From Agelaius tricolor (Eukaryota > Chordata > Aves > Passeriformes > Icteridae), in NCBI GenBank assembly GCA_023055355.1, contig JALJCS010000036.1, positions 1,119,501-1,183,500 on the forward strand: a stretch of 64,000 nt of DNA, written 5' to 3'. Below, piece after piece: positions 40,276 through 50,880 of the stretch (position 1 is the first letter of the stretch; each line of letters starts with the position of its first letter). The notes under the pieces are model-generated. The model was not told the DNA's origin, did no database searches, and saw nothing but the letters and a program-made list of their open reading frames with translations. The translations under genes were made by a program, and so were the position numbers.

Positions 40276-42062
40276 GCCCTCCACCCTGCACTTTCCTGTT
40301 CCCCAGGGCAGAGTGACCCCAGCCCTGCCAGGTCAGGCCACTGCTCCCTCCTGCAGCCCACAGCCATGGAGGGTGATGGTCCTTGTCACAAATGTCACAC
40401 ATCTCCTGAGCAGGGACGATGCCTTGTGGCCCTCAGAGAGGGGAGATGATGGCAGATGTCGGGCATTACCCATGGCTGGGTGTCCTGTGAGACTTTCCCC
40501 GTTCCACTGCAGCCCTCAGCAGTCAGGGACCCTCTGTGGAGGCACAACTGCCACACTTGTGTCCTTACAGCCTCCTCTCAGCTCAGAGTCCCACAAACCC
40601 CACCCTGGAGCTTTACCAGGAAGGTCAAACCAGGTCCCCAGGGATGTCACCCTCATGGGGACCCTTCCAGCACCAAAACCTCTCCTGGCACTGGTAAATC
40701 CTGTGGTGTGCCCTCCACAGCAGGATCCTCTGGAGGCATTCAAGGCTGGTCACTTTATGGGATCAGGACATTCCTTCCCCCCAGCCAGGGCTGGGATTTT
40801 CCCTCTGCAGCCCCAGAATAGTTACTGGGACTGTGAATGGTTTATCACTTCTTTCACTGGGGTGTGTGGCTGGATTCACTTTGACACAAGCCCCTTTCTG
40901 AATTGCAAGTTGGCAACAATAAAAGGGAGAAGTCTTTAATTAGTTATCTGGTTAATTAACTTTTACAGCACTGCATAGCTTTGGCATCCAAATACTGCAA
41001 TGCAAAACATCGCAAACATTCAAAGACTTCCCACCCCAGCAGGGAGCTGCTGCCACTGGTGGTTGCGGGGGAAAGCATCTGGAAATGCTCCCTGGGCTCC
41101 CTGCACATCCTCCTCTGCAGGGAACTCACCTGCTCCTGCTGCTGTTCCCCCTAAAGACACAGAGCATTCATGGCATGCCCGTGCTCTGGAACCCCCAGGG
41201 GTGGAAAAGATCTTTAAGATTGTCACTGCCCCAGCAGTGCCACCGTGTCCCCAAGTGCCACGTTGACCTGAACACTTCCAGGGATGGTGACTCCACCTCT
41301 TCCCTGGGCAGCCTGCTCCGATGTTTACACCCCTTTCAGTGAAGAAGTTTTCCTCAATATCTGATCTAAAACTCCCCTGTGCCACTGGGAGCTGTTTGCT
41401 CTTGTGCTGTCCCTGGGAGAAGAGACTGAAACCACCTCAGTGCAGCCGCCTGTCAGGGACTTGTGGGGAGTGAGGAGGTGCCTCCTGAGCCTCCTGAGCC
41501 TCCTGAGCTCCAGGCTGAGCCCTCCCAGCTCCCTCAGCCTCTCCTGGTGCTCCAGCCCCTTGCCAGCTCTGTTCCCTTCTCTGGACACCCCACTCCTCCT
41601 TCCCAGTGTGTGCACTCACTCTGCTAAAATCCATCCAAGTTTATCTCCTGCTTGTGCAGAGATCCCTGCTCCTCCTGCCACCCAGGCAGGGCAGGGTTTC
41701 CCAGCCAGGAAATTCCAGCTCCCACTGTCCCAGCCAGGAGAGAAACCCCTCCCAGCGAGGTGACACCAGATCCGCAGGCGGGAGATGCTCCCAACGCTCC
41801 GAGTGCTGTGGGGTGACCCCAGGAGCGCAGCTTGGCTCGGGGAGCAGCAGAGGCTGCTGTGAAGCCTCTCTCTGTCGGGACATGCAGGGTCCCCAGCCGC
41901 TTTCCCACGCTGCTGGGGGAGGGGGGGTTTCGGGAGTGCCCCGGGGCCGTTCCGTGGGGCTGGATCTGCTCCCTGTGGCCAAGCACGTGCTGTGCTCCCC
42001 CGGCTGGGCTCCAGTTTCGCCGGGGCTGCGTGTCCAGGCAGCTCCCAGGGCTCCCAGCCCCG
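40276..42062. other. Intergenic DNA, part 6
   Basis: No gene is supported. The main recognisable feature is a CR1 element at 41185-41625. Confidence 0.6.
41185..41625 (+). mobile_element. CR1 LINE 3' region, longest copy in window
   Basis: GGTGGAAAAGATCTTTAAGA, CTGGGCAGCCTGCTCCGATG and AAGAAGTTTTCCTCAATATC, then the conserved GTGCCACTGGGAGC and CTCAGCCTCTCCTGGTGCTCC blocks. About 440 bp, sense on the plus strand. Confidence 0.85.
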
Positions 42063-42066
42063 CTGC

Positions 42067-42211
42067 GAAGGGAAGGGAAGGGAAGGGAAGGGAAGGAAAG
42101 GGAAGGGAAGGGAAGGGAAGGGAAGGGAAGGGAAGGGAAGGGAAGGGAAGGGAAGGGAAGGGAAGGGAAGGGAAGGGAAGGGAAGGGAAGGGAAGGGAAG
42201 GGAAGGGAAGG
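42067..42211. repeat. GGGAA microsatellite, about 29 units
   Basis: A nearly pure pentanucleotide array with one interrupted unit (GGAAAGGG) early in the tract; purine-rich on the plus strand. Confidence 0.97.
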
Positions 42212-44749
42212 GACAGGTTTCAGGGGAAGAGAGAAGCAGCCTAAAGCAGGTGATCAGCTGGGGCTGCCCTTCCACACATGCCAGGGAAAAGTCTGTCTGA
42301 GCAAGGCATGATCCTAACCTGTCTCCTTTGTTGTAGTTTGGACTTTAAGTGAGACCTGTTTAACTGAACTGTTCAGTGGTAGGAAAGGATTCAGCTCATG
42401 GCAGAACTCAACCAGGAGCCCCCTGTGCCAGTCCCTGTGGGATCTGGGAATCAGCTGAACTTCCAGAGGAGCTGCCTTTGCTGCCTTTAATGTTCCACAG
42501 ACACTTCCAGGATTCCAGATTCCATGTTTGCACACCTCAGATTGCACCCAAAAAGCTGCAGGTCCCAGCCCAGGTAAATGGAGCCAGCTCAGAGCTGCAG
42601 CATCAGGAACTGCTGCTGCCAGGGGTGCAGGGCCCTCCCAGCATCCCAGAAATGTGGCCCAAATACTGTCCCATAAATCCTGACTACAGGGTCCAGGGGT
42701 CCTCAGAGCATTCCCTGTATTCTCCTCACCTTTAGGAACTGTTAAATGTACAGACTCTTTAATCATGGCCAGCTCCAGTTCCTGTGCCCAGGCAAAGCCC
42801 CAGGTTCCTGTAAAACCCTTCCCCGGAAGAAAAAATAAAGGAGATGGAATGATTCATGGCATTTGTATGGGGAACCAAATGTATGGGGTTGATTTTGCTT
42901 TTGCTTTTCATTTTAAGTCTTTTCAGACTCAATTTAAAAAACAAACCAAGCCCATTCTCTTCCCTTCCTCCTGGTGACTGGCTGCCCAAATGCCTGTCTG
43001 GGTCAAGGGGACACTGCTGTATTTTGTTTTACCATCTGGCATCCCCAGCTCTGCAGATTTTTTTAACCTTTTAATTCTCAGTAGCATTTCATCCTTTGCT
43101 AATCCCATCATTTCCCCTGTGTTTGCTTTGTGAACCTTCCAGAATAATTCCACTCAAATCCAACCATCAGCAGCCTGTGTGTCAGGGCTGCTCCTGAGCA
43201 AGAAGAGGGAAAAAATTCCACATTCAAAGTCAGAACTGAGCCTCCAACAAAGATTTCCCAGGGGTAGAGAAGAAGGCTGAGGCTCCCTGCAGCCAGGATG
43301 GGGCTGCTGGAGCTGCTGTCCCTGGGATCTGTCTGCTCCTGCCAGGGCAGGGCTGTGTCCAGTTCCTGGATGGCTCCGGTGTCTTGGCTGCACAACTCAT
43401 CCCCCAGAGCCACAGGAGCCAGGGGAGGGAAGGGAGAGCTGGGTGCAAGAGCTGCCAGAGGTGTCCTCTTGGTGCCCTCTTGGGACAGGGGAGAAATCCG
43501 GGGACTTTGTGTTGTTTGAAAACTTTCTGCCCTTCCCTTAATGCGTGTTCAGTATGTTCTCCCCAACGTTACAAGAGAAAACTTTGGAGCTGAGTGAGGT
43601 CTCCCTCTCAGTCTCAGAATATGTATTTTTGTTTCATTTTGGGGCTAAGGGATATTTTCTCATGCTCATTCACTTATGGATCAGAGGTTTGGTTTCCCAT
43701 GGTGCCATCTGTACCAGGAATGCCCTGTTACAAGTTTTAATCTGTTTTTTTGATGCCTGGGCTCAGTCTCTGTGCCCAGCTCCCAGCTTGTAGCACACAC
43801 AGCTCTGCCAGAGCAGCTCCTGGGTGAGCTGAGAGCAAACAGAAGGAGCTGGGGTGGCATTGCAGCACTTGGTGCTGCCTGCTGCCTCCAAGGGTTTCAC
43901 AAAACCCAACCAGTGTGCCTTCCTCACCCTGGATTTCCTGCAGTGCCCTTCCTCAGGAGGGCAGACACCCAGCACTGACTCAGGGAGGCTTGCAGGGTTT
44001 GCCCTCCTGTGCTGAATCATCTGCTGCACGCAGGGAGGGAGCAGTGGAAAATGGGGGGAGTCCCCTGGGGATCCTGGGAGTCACAGAGCGAGGGTGGGTG
44101 AGACATTGTGCCATGGAATGACAGCCAAAGTCACCCCAAAGCACCACAGGGTGACTCAGGGTGGAAAGGGCCACAGTGGGGCCAAGCAGGGTCATGCTGA
44201 AGCCCAATGCACAGGATTGTGTCCAGCTGGTTTGTGGATAAGAATATTTGAATATTGATGCTCCACAGGAGTGCCCCAGTGGGGGCACAGCTGGGTGATT
44301 TGCCCAAGGCTGAACGAAGGCTGTTATCAGTCTCTGCAGCAGCACCATCCCCGCCTGCATCCTAAAGGCACCACGAGGCTCCATCCACAGCAGGTCCCAG
44401 AGCACTGATGGTACAGCCCTGTGTCCTCCTGTCACACACAGGGCACGGTCCTGCTCCTGCCAGCACCGAGCCGGCCCCTTCCTGCCCCCAGTCAGAGGCA
44501 GAGGCTGGAGGGGCAGCAGAGCAGAGCCCTGGGTGCCCCCTGTGCCAGGATGCTCCGGGAATCACCGCAGCCTCAGCAGGAGTTTTTGCTGTTCCCGGAG
44601 TTTCCAGCCGCAGTGGTTTGGAGAAAAGCGCGTTTTGTTTGACAGGCAGCGACACCTGGTGGCATCGGCCACCCCAGCGCGGCGGGGACAGCGGCACCTC
44701 GGCCCCTCCCGGCACAGCCCAGAGTCCAGCGCCGCTGTTCCACAGGAGA
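42212..44749. other. Intergenic DNA, part 7
   Basis: No gene is supported. It has a CR1 remnant at 44155-44330 and a CpG-rich patch from about 44580 that continues past the GAT microsatellite to 45030. I could not assign an exon to that patch. Confidence 0.55.
44155..44330 (+). mobile_element. CR1 LINE remnant
   Basis: AAGCAGGGTCATGCTGAAGC, then TGCACAGGATTGTGTCCAGC and GAATATTTGAATATTGATGC follow the order of a CR1 3' region. Confidence 0.7.
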
Positions 44750-44804
44750 GGATGGTGACGATGGTGATGTGATGGTGATGATGGTGATGATGGTGATGAT
44801 GATG

Positions 44805-44836
<32 letters not shown>

Positions 44837-44842
44837 GATGAT
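44750..44842. repeat. GAT/GGT trinucleotide microsatellite
   Basis: GATGGTGAT and GATGATGAT units over about 90 bp. Confidence 0.95.
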
Positions 44843-46024
44843 GGTAAGATTCCCCTCTTGTGAACGCTCAATAAAATCCCAGTCACCTTGAGGCGGAGCT
44901 GCCCGAGGGCTCTGAGGCAGAGCCGAGTGAGTGGCCCTGGAACCGCCCCCGGTCCCGTCCGGGCTGATGGGGAAGCCCAAGAGCCGTGGCTCGGTTGTGG
45001 CTCTGCAGTTCGGGTGCTGAAGGGGGACAGACCCTCCGGACCCTTCACTTTGCTCTTTTCCTTAGAAAGGATTACAGTTCTTCTTTTCACAAGAAAGTCC
45101 ATAAAAATGAAATGAAATTCAATTAAACAGAGGTAGCAAAACAGCCACGGAAACAGAAACCCGTGGTGAGAGGAAATGGAGATTTTTGGAGGAAGTGGTG
45201 ACTTTGTACCCAGAAGCTGCCACTGCCAGGTTCCAAGGTTCAGAGGGTTGTCAAGGGCTGTCTGCTGGGCTGGGAGAGTTTTCCACCTGGGGAAGACCTG
45301 GGAAAACCCCTTTGTCCAAGCTGCTGTAACTCTCCTGTGAGGTGAATTCACTGATCCATTCCTGCACTGATGGCTCAGGCCTGGGTGCCTGTGATGGAAG
45401 GCAGGAGAGCTGAGGTGCCAAACAATCCCTGCCCCAGGGATTTCCCCCTTTCCTGCAGTGGCACAGCCATCCCAAGCACACGCCTGGCACCCTGCACTTG
45501 GCAGCGTGGCAGAGATCCCGGTCCTCTCGTGTGCCCACATGGGAGGGGGCAGATCCCTGGCCTATCTCTGCACTTTACCCCCCCAGCTGTAAAGTGCAGT
45601 CATTCCCTAACTCCCAAAAAATATTGTGCTACCATAAACTAAGAGCAACTCTTTGATCTCCTGTAAACACCAGGCTAGCAGAGTCTCCCTTCCCGCTGTT
45701 TTTATTTTTTGTTGCTAGGTTATGAATAGCTCCCTCCTGCACTGGAACTTCATTTAAATGCTATTAATATTTCACAGCCACGCAGGTAAGTACCAAAGGT
45801 CAGAGTTTTACTGAGGTGTCTCACAAGATGAGGCAGCTCTTCCCCTGTGCCAGGGCTCACTGGAGGGTGCAGTGCTGCAAGTTTCACCTTTGCTGTCCTC
45901 CAAAAGCCTCTCTCACCTGCTCCTCTGCCAGGCACACGTGCAGGGCTGTACCAGGAAGAGAGGCAGGGCGCATGTGTGCAGCTCCTGGGCTCCTCAACCC
46001 TCTGGAATTCACACAGGAAACACG
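44843..46024 (+). promoter_or_regulatory. IFNLR1: IFNLR1 upstream region, possible 5' UTR exon
   Basis: A strong donor-like CAG|GTAAGTA occurs at 45784-45792, and a pyrimidine-rich acceptor-like CTCCTCTGCCAG ends near 45931. A noncoding first exon spliced to the start-codon exon is therefore possible. No TATA box was recognised. Inference only. Confidence 0.3.
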
Positions 46025-46136
46025 ATGAGAATGGATCAAGGAAAAGCGTTGATGACAAATGGGAAGCTCTGCTCTGTCCTGTGTGGCTGGAGGGTGGGAG
46101 CCCTGGTGGCTCTGTGTCTTCTGCAGCAGGCTCGAG
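46025..46136 (+). CDS. IFNLR1: IFNLR1 coding exon 1 (signal peptide)
   Basis: Encodes a hydrophobic signal core VGALVALCLLQQARG. The donor is G|GTATGT. Starting at 46052 instead would remove nine residues before the signal core. Confidence 0.8.
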
Positions 46137-49100
46137 GTATGTGAACACCTGAGTGTTACTTTTCATTATATGGCTTTGTTGGTAGGAGGAGGGAGAAGTT
46201 TGGATCAGTTTAAATGGGAATGACTCACATAAAGTGAAATATTCCGTGGTAAAGAAGTGACAGTTTAAAATCTGTCTGTGGGAGGTATCTTGTTGAGGGC
46301 TAGTGATGGACATGGTGATCTGCTGGAAAAAAGAGGGGCAGGAAAATATACAGGACAAACCTGCAGCTCTGAACTCCTGGTAGGATCTGCCCTTGGAGGA
46401 TTGGGATTGAATGAGAAGCATGGGACAGCCATGTCTGCCCTGTCCAGGGAGTCAGGCAGAGTTTGTGGGTTGTAAATCACTGAAATGCAGTGAGAGCACA
46501 GGGAAAGCAATTGGAAATTATAAAACATATTGTTCATAGAAATGTGAATCCTAATTCTAAAAGCTGTTGAGATGAAGATGCTTTATGAGAGACAAGGAAA
46601 ACATTGCACCACATCTGCTGCCAGAGCCAATTTCCAGCCTTTAATGAAAGGCTCAGCCTCAGATATTGACACCACCTTAGTGAGAACCAAGTGGTACTTC
46701 CTGTCCCCAAAGATACTTTTGAATCATTCACATAATTTTCCCTTTGGACCAGGTCATGTTCAACTTCTCCCTCCTCAAAATGTGACCCTGCTGTCCAAGG
46801 ATTTTGCCATGATTTTGACCTGGGCTCCAGGGGAAGGCTCTCCCCCAGATGTGACCTACACTGTGAGGTATGAAAGGTAAGAGCTCCAAACCGTGTCTGA
46901 TAAAAGGGGGGGCACAGGGACAACCACTGGGCATCTCTCCTGATTAATGAGTGTCCTAATCATCAGTGACCTTCCACCAAAACAAAACATCATCCACGTG
47001 GGAAACGTTCCAAACTCTGAGCCCCACTCGCTCCCCACCCTCCCAAACCCCTCCTTCTCTTGCTCTGTAAATCCCAGCAGGACGTGTTTCATGTTTTGGT
47101 GTGGCTGTTCCTTCCAGCCAGGATCGCCTGGACAAATGGAGGAAGGTTCCTCACTGCAGAAACATCCCCAGGCCCTCCTGCAATCTGACCTGTGCCCTCT
47201 CCAACCTCTACGTTAAGGTCCGGGCCCGGGTGAAGGCGGTTTGGGGCCGGTCCCAGTCGCCCTGGGTGAAATCCCAGTTCAAGGATTACTACTCAGATGG
47301 TGAGTGCCTGCCAGGTGACAGCCTGGATGGAAGGAATTCCCACAGACACACAGACCACACCCCACAGCCAGCCAGGAGCCTTAGGGATGGCAGAGACTTG
47401 AGTGAGCAGGAGCAGTAACAGGCTGGGACCATTGAGGATGAATTTTGTAGCAAGTGTCAGAATTTGTTCATCAGCTGAGCAAAGTGGCTCCAAGGGTGTT
47501 TTAGTTAAAGAGGTGTCCTCTGTGGCTGTGGCCACTGTCCCAGTGGCTCTCTGGGGTATTTTAGATCAAGAGGTGTCCTTTGCTTCCCTCTTATCACAAG
47601 ATAACAGCTGGAAGTGAGGCCCAGCCATCAGTGCAGGAAGGTAAGAGCCAAGCCAGCCCCACTCTCACAGCTGCTCCCTCCATTGCAGTGGAACTGGCTC
47701 CCCCTGTGCTGACCCTGAAGGTCAGGGACAATTCCATCCTTGTCAGTGCCTCCTTCCCTCTGCCCACCTGTGTGGAGAACCTCACCTGGAAGTATGACTT
47801 GAACCTCTGGGAAGCAGGATCTGAAGACAAGGTCAGTACAAGTGGCACTTTTTAGATGAAATTGAGGAACTGAAAAAGCTTCAAAGTTCTGGGCAGAGAG
47901 AGAGGGACTGGATCCAGGGCCTGGAGGAAATGAACCAGCCAAACCAGAGCTAAACCAAAGCCAGAGACCAAAAGTAGAAGTGTGTGTATGCATCCTTATT
48001 TTTTTGGTAGTTCCCTGTTTTTATCAGGAAGGGGAGGCTACACTACAGTCAGTCTGAAGGCCTGAGGTTTAAAACAACCAATGCAGGTGCCACTGGCAGC
48101 ATTCCCTGGCAGAGCAGAGCCCAGCACTGCTGCAATCCCCACCTGGATCCATCGGCCCTGGGGGAGATGTCAGACATGGGGTCACACAAGGGATCCATGG
48201 GCTGAGGTGATACAGAAACACCACCCCAAAAATGAAAGAATCACCTCTCCAACCCTCTGCTTTGTCTCTCAGCAGAAGAAATATGAGGGTTACTTCAGGA
48301 AGGACACAGTGACCATCAACACCACTGCCCTCAGAGGCAATTACTGCTTCAGTGCCAGGGCTCTCTATGAAAGCATCGACTTGAAGCACAGTGAATTCTC
48401 CCAGCCTGTGTGTGTGCTGTTAAACCACAAAGGTATGGCCCTTCTCAGGAAAGGATGTGGGAGACATTCAGTGGGATGAGGGCAAGGCAAAGATTTCCAC
48501 TAAAATCAGGTTTTCACCACAAAAAAAAAACAACTTCCTGTTAAAGGGACTGGTTGGATTTTCTGGTGAGTGGTTCCTGCTTTCTGTAGAAACAGTTTCA
48601 TTTAAAAAAGCCTGAAATGTTTTCTGAAAACTCTGAGTATTGTATGTCAGTGTAGAGCCCATAACTCCTATAAAATTACCACTCACAAGAGATTATTTCT
48701 GTCTTTTCCATCAGCACAGTGGAAGTTCCCACTTCTGGTTGTGATCCCTCTGTTTGTCCTCCCCATCTTTGTGGCCAGTCCCTTCATCTGCTGCCTGGTG
48801 AAACAGGAGGCCAAGCAAAGGAAGATGCCTCAGGTTTTGGTATGGCCCAAATTCTGAGGTCCCCTCCTGAGCCAGAGTCTTGCTGGTTTTCAGAGGGTAA
48901 CTGGGGAGGAGTGGGGGGTTCTGCACTTCTCAGTTTTGCATTTGTAATTCCCATTTTTGAAATAACCTTTCTGACATGCAGATTTTTCTTTTGGAAGCAT
49001 CACAGGCTGACTGTTTGATTCCTTCTCCCTGGTAGGATTTCTCTCAATTTAAAGCTGCTGGACCAACCTTCCACGTGGAGCTTGGTGAAAAGGAATTCTG

Positions 49101-49917
49101 CAGTGACGATCTGAGCTGCTCAGAGAAGCCAGCGCCTCAAAGGAGGACAAACAGAGCTTTAGGAGGACACCAGCTGCTATGGATGGCTTCTTTCCCATCA
49201 TCATCATCACTGTCATCATCGTGGTCAGAGGATGAGGAGGAGGAAGACAGCAGCACTTTGATCCCATACCATGAAATGCCTCGGTATCGAAAGAGAGGTC
49301 TCAGCTCTCAGCCATGCCCAGCAGCTCTGGGGGAGAGCAGCCTGGATTCAGGATCTGGAGATCCCTCTGTGGCATCTGTGCTTGACCTCAGAGCCCTGGG
49401 TTTCACCCTCTTTGCAGAGAGGAAGGGTGAGGGGGACACCTCGGGGTCCCAGGCTAACGAGGAGCCCTCCCTGTATCTCTGCTCCTCCTTGGAAAGGATC
49501 TCCCTCACTGAGGTGACATTCCCAGGTGCCCCAGAGCAGGGCCAGGACGATGGACACAGGGAGGAGAGGCTGGGAATGAGCCCCCTTCACCCCCTGCGTG
49601 GGGGGATTGGTGCTGAAGCCCAGGAGCTGAACCCCAGGAAGGCTCCTCATTCCTGCAGGGGTTACCAGAAATGCATCCTCGATCTGCAGCTCCAGGAGGA
49701 TCCCAGCAGGGAGCTGCTCATCCCCCTGTGGACACTGCAGCTGGCAGAGGATGAAGGCATTGCCAGTGACTGTGGCAGTGACAGCTTCACAGAGGGGACC
49801 CCTCCCGAGTGCACAGTGCTCAGTGATGCTTTGGGGACTTCAATTACAAAGGGAAAAGGTGATCCAAAGCTGCAATTCCCTGGCTACGAGCACTCACATT
49901 ACTTGGGAAGGATCTGA
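46025..49917 (+). CDS. IFNLR1: IFNLR1, interferon lambda receptor 1
   Basis: This is the ligand-binding chain of the type III interferon receptor; with IL10RB it activates JAK1/TYK2 and STAT1/STAT2 in epithelium (family knowledge). Seven coding exons join as 46025-46136, 46753-46876, 47118-47299, 47689-47831, 48273-48432, 48715-48839 and 49036-49917, for 575 residues (human 520). Order: signal peptide, D1 with PPQNVTLLS and a C-rich NLTC loop, D2, one membrane segment (exon 6), then an acidic, Ser-rich tail. The box 1 motif PQVLDF lies at the exon 6/7 junction. The tail keeps counterparts of the two human STAT2-docking tyrosines, Y360 (IPYHEMP) and Y571 (HYLGR, human HYMAR). ATGs at 46025, 46031 and 46052 are in frame; the first two have A at -3, so 46025 was chosen. 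The gene is tandem to IL22RA1 in the same direction. Confidence 0.95.
46753..46876 (+). CDS. IFNLR1: IFNLR1 coding exon 2
   Basis: First half of fibronectin III domain D1: LLPPQNVTLLSKDFAMILTW to DVTYTVRYER. It is closely similar to the human segment and has one N-glycosylation site (NVT). Confidence 0.95.
47118..47299 (+). CDS. IFNLR1: IFNLR1 coding exon 3
   Basis: Second half of D1, with cysteines in HCRNIPRPSCNLTCALSN and a WVKSQFKDYYSD end corresponding to human WVESEYLDYLF. Confidence 0.94.
47689..47831 (+). CDS. IFNLR1: IFNLR1 coding exon 4
   Basis: First half of D2: VELAPPVLTLKVRDNSILVS to WEAGSEDK. The acceptor is TTGCAG and the donor GTCAGT. Confidence 0.94.
48273..48432 (+). CDS. 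IFNLR1: IFNLR1 coding exon 5
   Basis: Second half of D2, with NYCFSARALYES matching the conserved CLSARTIY region and SEFSQPVCVLL near the end. The acceptor region reads CTCAGCAG, so the true start may be 48273 or three bases later. Confidence 0.92.
48715..48839 (+). CDS. IFNLR1: IFNLR1 coding exon 6 (transmembrane)
   Basis: Encodes the membrane segment FPLLVVIPLFVLPIFVASPF, then a basic juxtamembrane stretch ending KMPQVL. The donor is GTATGG after TTG. Confidence 0.94.
49036..49917 (+). CDS. IFNLR1: IFNLR1 coding exon 7 (cytoplasmic tail)
   Basis: A single long tail exon beginning DFSQFKAAGPTFHVE, with a TCA-rich stretch coding a serine run, an acidic DEEEED block and tyrosines in YHEM, YRKR, YLCS, YQKC, YEHS and YLGR contexts. 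It ends GRI-stop at 49917. Confidence 0.95.
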   Translation, partial: DFSQFKAAGPTFHVELGEKEFCSDDLSCSEKPAPQRRTNRALGGHQLLWMASFPSSSSLSSSWSEDEEEEDSSTLIPYHEMPRYRKRGLSSQPCPAALGESSLDSGSGDPSVASVLDLRALGFTLFAERKGEGDTSGSQANEEPSLYLCSSLERISLTEVTFPGAPEQGQDDGHREERLGMSPLHPLRGGIGAEAQELNPRKAPHSCRGYQKCILDLQLQEDPSRELLIPLWTLQLAEDEGIASDCGSDSFTEGTPPECTVLSDALGTSITKGKGDPKLQFPGYEHSHYLGRI

Positions 49918-50600
49918 AGAGCCCAGCAGGTCTGGGGAGTGCCTGGAAATCCTGGAGAGCTCCAGATATCCGAGTAAGGATCCTTGAACAAAGACAAAAA
50001 CTGATATCTGGCCTATCAAGGCAATGGCTTTAGGGACACAAAGGTGCATTTTATTGCTAAGTCACCTCTGTACTGCCACTGTCCCTCTGAAAAGGTGCTC
50101 AGCCAGGGCTGAGGGAGGCAGGGACATCTCTGAGGGGCCACCCAGCCAACAGGCACTGCCTGGGGCTCACCTCACAACAAGGGCCAGAAAATGCAGTGTT
50201 GTGCCTGCACGTGGATTTGGAGCAGATCTTGAACTGCTTTGTGTCACTTTTGCTTCCCTGTAAGTCCAGAGCTTGAGTGGAAGTTCCTTACAGAGACATT
50301 CAGCAAGATGTGGTTTTTGTGGCATGAAGAGTTCTCCACCTCATCCTGCAGAAATCACCTTCTGTGTTCCAACAGAGGGAACCAAAGCCAAAGTGTGCAG
50401 CATGCTTGTTTATTTATTTTTATCTTATATTTATTGAAGCTGAAATTCCTTCTGCTGTGCAGAATGTCTGAGAGCAATGATATTTTGATATCAATCTCCA
50501 TGTGTACGTGGTTTTGTTTTCCAGAGCTACAAAGGGGGACTGCAGCTCATCCTGAAAAAAAATTACCTCTAATAAAACAGGACCCCATCCTGGGCTGGGG
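49918..50600 (+). terminator. IFNLR1: IFNLR1 3' UTR with AU-rich element and poly(A) signal
   Basis: The poly(A) signal AATAAA lies at 50571-50576, about 650 bases after the stop. An AU-rich nonamer TTATTTATT (50410-50418) and another ATTTA (50429-50433) lie upstream and would favour rapid mRNA decay. A CR1 remnant begins just after. Confidence 0.65.
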
Positions 50601-50642
50601 TGGGATTCTGAGACTTCCCAGCCAGGTCACTTTGGTCACTAC

Positions 50643-50880
50643 TGAACAAAGAATCACAGAATGGTTTGGTGGGAAGGGATCCTGAAGTTCATCCCACTGC
50701 ACCCCTGCCATGGCAGGGACACCTCCCACTGTCCCAGGTGGCTCCAAGCCTGTCCCTGGCACTGCCAGGGCTCCAGGGGCAGCCCCAGCTGCTCTGGGCA
50801 CCCTGTGCCAGGGCCTCCCCACCCTCAAAGGGAAGGATTTCAGTCCAGTATCTAATCTAGATCTCCCCTCTGGCAGTTTA
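50643..50880 (+). mobile_element. CR1 LINE 3'-end remnant
   Basis: AATCACAGAATGGTTTGGTG, CCATGGCAGGGACACCTCCC, CCCTGTGCCAGGGCCTCCCC and ATCTAATCTAGATCTCCCCT in CR1 order; one of the best-preserved copies in the window. It lies between IFNLR1 and IL22RA1. Confidence 0.92.

Noticed and set aside
41606..42311. Open frames through the GGGAA tract at 42.1 kb
   Set aside because: A pentanucleotide without stops gives open frames in several phases; the flanking residues resemble no protein.
44580..45030. CpG-rich patch as a separate gene or promoter
   Set aside because: No exon, start or poly(A) pattern could be tied to it; AATAAA at about 44869 lies next to a microsatellite and has no upstream coding sequence.
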